Shown one piece after another: positions 62,129 through 64,000 of a stretch of DNA of 64,000 nucleotides; position 1 is the first letter of the stretch, and every line of letters starts with the position of its first letter. A model generated the notes under the pieces. That model had not been told where the DNA came from. It did no database searches and saw only the letters and a program-made list of their open reading frames with translations. This DNA is from Isochrysis galbana. Lineage: Eukaryota; Haptophyta; Isochrysidales; Isochrysidaceae. The position numbers were made by a program, and so were the translations under genes. The DNA is taken from positions 4,519,419-4,583,418 of the forward strand of contig CM030939.1 in NCBI GenBank assembly GCA_018136815.1. The letters are read 5' to 3'.

Positions 62129-62910
62129 AACTAAGTTTATACTTGGTTCGCCCATGGGGGGGCACGAGCCCCCCTCTCTCTCCACTCCTCCCCTGCCATG
62201 GGGGAGGAACCACCCATCCTCCTGGCATGCCTGATGGCTTGCCAGGAGGCCACTGCCCTGCTGACCCACTCTCCCACTGACAGGCACGCCTGGCTCGCTC
62301 GCTCGCTCGTCCTGGCCCTTCGTGGCTTCGTGGCTCGTGGCCACCCCATCGCTCCAACCCCCCCTCCCCCCTGGTCGACAGGCAGACAGGTGCAGATTGG
62401 GGGCCCCAGAGGCTCAGGAGCGCCAGCGAGGGAGAGGCAGGGGAGGCCAGGGCCCAGCCCCCGCCTCCTCTGCCCCCTGAGCTGGCCTCCAGGAGCCTCC
62501 AGGCCTCTAGGGGCCGCCAGAGGGCAGCTGGAGGCCTGCCGCAGGCGCGCCATCGCGCGTGCCGCAGGAGAGGGGAGAGAGAGCGCGGAGAAGGGGGTGG
62601 GCGGAGCGAGAGCTCCGCCCACCGAAAAATACGCACCTGTTTACAGGATAAGTCGGGGCTGAGGCCGCCGCCCACTCGGAGACGCAGGAGGAAGGGGGGG
62701 GAAAGATCACCGGGGGGAGGCGCGGGCCACCGGACCATATCTAAGCCCTTCACCCCTATCCCCCTAATAGTGCACGGGGGGAGTCGCCTTATGGCGGGGG
62801 GAGAAGGGCCGGGGGAGTGGGGGGGTGTAGAAAGTTTTCCTACGTGAGTAGAAAGTAGAGGGTCCACGGCCGCGTGTCGCGTGTGCGGTGAGACTATTAA
62901 AAGGTTTACT
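62129..62910 (+). repeat. Family A, full-length copy (about 780 bp)
   Basis: Runs from AACTAAGTTTATACTTGG to GAGACTATTAAAAGGTTT. It carries the hairpin GGTGGGCGGAGC-GAGA-GCTCCGCCCACC (62596-62623), ACCGGACCATATCTAAGCC and GCACGGGGGGAGTCGCC. Both ends are present, so this copy best defines the family. Confidence 0.85.
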
Positions 62911-63175
62911 ACATTTATTCGCCTGATTCGCCCGCCCTGGCTTGTCGTGGCCAGCCCATCGCTCTGACTAAGGCTATGAATAGGTTGGAGTTTGTCCTAT
63001 CTAGATATCAGGGTCTGGAGGAAATCTAACATCTAGCTAGATATAGATACGAGCCCTTCGCTATCTAGATACTAGTAGATATAGATACTGGCCTTCGCGG
63101 GGGTAGATAGCCCTAATATCTAGACATCTAGATATCTGGTACCTTATATTATATATAATAATAATAAAAGGCGCC
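62911..63175. repeat. Cluster of ATCTAGAT-type palindromic motifs
   Basis: A short family A scrap (62925-62966) is followed by many CTATCTAGATA / TATAGATAC variants between 62997 and 63145, and an ATAATAATAATAAAAGG run at 63157-63172. Confidence 0.75.
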
Positions 63176-63840
63176 GCGCCGCTCACCATTAGCGCCGCCT
63201 TACGCCACCGACGACCCCGCGCCCCTGCCCCCCCCCTTCCCCTCGCCCCCCGCCCATGCTGCACCTGCTCCACCGCATCGCGCCACTCGCGACTCGTCGT
63301 GCGGTGGTCGGTGCGGTGTGTGCAGGCGTGCTAAGCGGTGGGGGGTGGGGGGTGGGGGGGTAGTTGTAATGTGGGTGTGGTGTAGCGTGGCTGCTCTTGT
63401 GCTGCGAGTGAGTGGGCGCCCGGTCAATGTGCGTGTGGTCGCTTGGCTGTTGGCTGTGCTCTCCGTGCGAGCGAGGAGGCCTGTTGGCGCGCGAGTGGGG
63501 GCAGCGCCGGTCCGTGTACATAGCTCTCGTCAGGCATGGCGGGATTCCGGGACGGAAAAGTTGTGTCCAATTAGCTGGTGCTAGTGCTAGTGGGGTTGGC
63601 TAGGATATAACTTTGATTATTATTATTAATTAGGCCCCTCCGCCTGCGAGACCGCAAGAGCATCCTTGCGTGGAGGGTTGCCTGTCCGAGTGTGGAGGGA
63701 GGGGCGCTCCAGCTAGTGAAGAGCTAGGTGGCACAAGGGGGGGAGGGTGCTTGTGCGTTTGCCGCGGCAAGGAGTCCTGTCCTGAGTGAGTGTTAGCCCC
63801 ATCCCTTTGTCTTTGTCGCACCGCGACCCATCATAAAAAT
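63176..63840. other. No gene recognised
   Basis: GT- and G-rich DNA with a GGTGGGGGGTGGGGGG-like run at 63338-63360 and ATTATTATTATTAATTAGG near 63618. Short frames only. Confidence 0.4.
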
Positions 63841-64000
63841 GAAGATTGCGCTACTTCAATAGGCCCGCGCCCAGCCCTCCCCTGAACGCATGGCCAGCCC
63901 ATTGTAGTGCACGTGGGCCGCACCCCCTGACACCGATGACAAAGGAATGAGGGGGGAAGCGTAGAAAGGGGAGTGAGTGTGGGGCAGAGGGCGATCGATG
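63841..64000 (+). repeat. LINE 3' tail running off the right edge
   Basis: GCCCAGCCCTCCCCTGAACGC, GTAGTGCACGTGGGCCGCAC and GACACCGATGACAAAGGAAT match the LINE 3' UTR at 2100-2135 and 16565-16650. Confidence 0.7.

Noticed and set aside
62129..62910. Minus-strand frames shared by all family A copies as a conserved protein
   Set aside because: Composition is biased and indels between copies break the frame, so the conservation is that of the repeat DNA.

Overview
The window looks like nuclear DNA of a unicellular eukaryotic alga. Host genes are split by short introns (59-182 nt), mostly GT-AG but with at least one apparent GC-AG intron. The DNA is GC-rich with long (GA)n/(CT)n, C- and G-runs. 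The host genes are single genes on either strand, separated by transposons, with no operons. A haptophyte is my best guess (high GC, GC-AG introns, a plastid-type AhpC/TSA protein); a pelagophyte or other stramenopile cannot be excluded. Two 100-base runs of N (27645-27744 and 52475-52574) are assembly gaps.

Host genes, left to right. A double CCCH zinc-finger / double WW protein (4556-6061, +, 3 exons). A rearranged gene with two aspartic-protease-like DTG motifs and an inverted coiled-coil segment (about 8041-10418). The NF-YB/HAP3 subunit of the CCAAT-binding factor (14231-12893, -, 4 exons). A secreted or plastid AhpC/TSA-type thioredoxin-fold protein (18280-17258, -). A multi-pass membrane protein ending in an R-S-ExE ADP-ribosyltransferase domain (42949-45428, +). 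A sulfotransferase (46891-48770, +, 6 exons). A membrane-anchored FAD-linked oxidase with a polyproline stalk (55942-53229, -). A ubiquitin-like / ankyrin / RING protein (56947-61154, +, 4 exons). The last two diverge from a 1 kb C/T-rich intergenic region.

Mobile DNA fills at least half of the window. The centrepiece is a Ty3/gypsy-type LTR retrotransposon at 28106-41242 (+). It has a 976-aa gag and a pol with this order: a phage-type DNA-methyltransferase-like domain, aspartic protease, reverse transcriptase, RNase H, integrase and chromodomain. Gag and pol lie in one reading frame separated by a single TAG codon. A related but diverged element runs the other way at 20470-27644 and carries the same methyltransferase-like domain, cut by the assembly gap. 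Fragments of related elements lie at 2534-2663, 7177-7730, 11281-11890 and 14826-15173. One LINE family (EN, RT, zinc-knuckle C-terminus) appears as an internally deleted copy (1-2260), a long minus-strand copy (49700-52474) and several 5'-truncated tails. A roughly 0.8 kb interspersed repeat family A occurs at about 3.3, 19.4, 45.6 and 62 kb. A 0.65 kb piggyBac-like element bounded by TTAA lies at 41463-42107.

The strongest candidates for something little described are the methyltransferase-bearing retrotransposons and the gag-TAG-pol arrangement. Splice sites were chosen by reading-frame continuity and family alignment by eye; no search was run.
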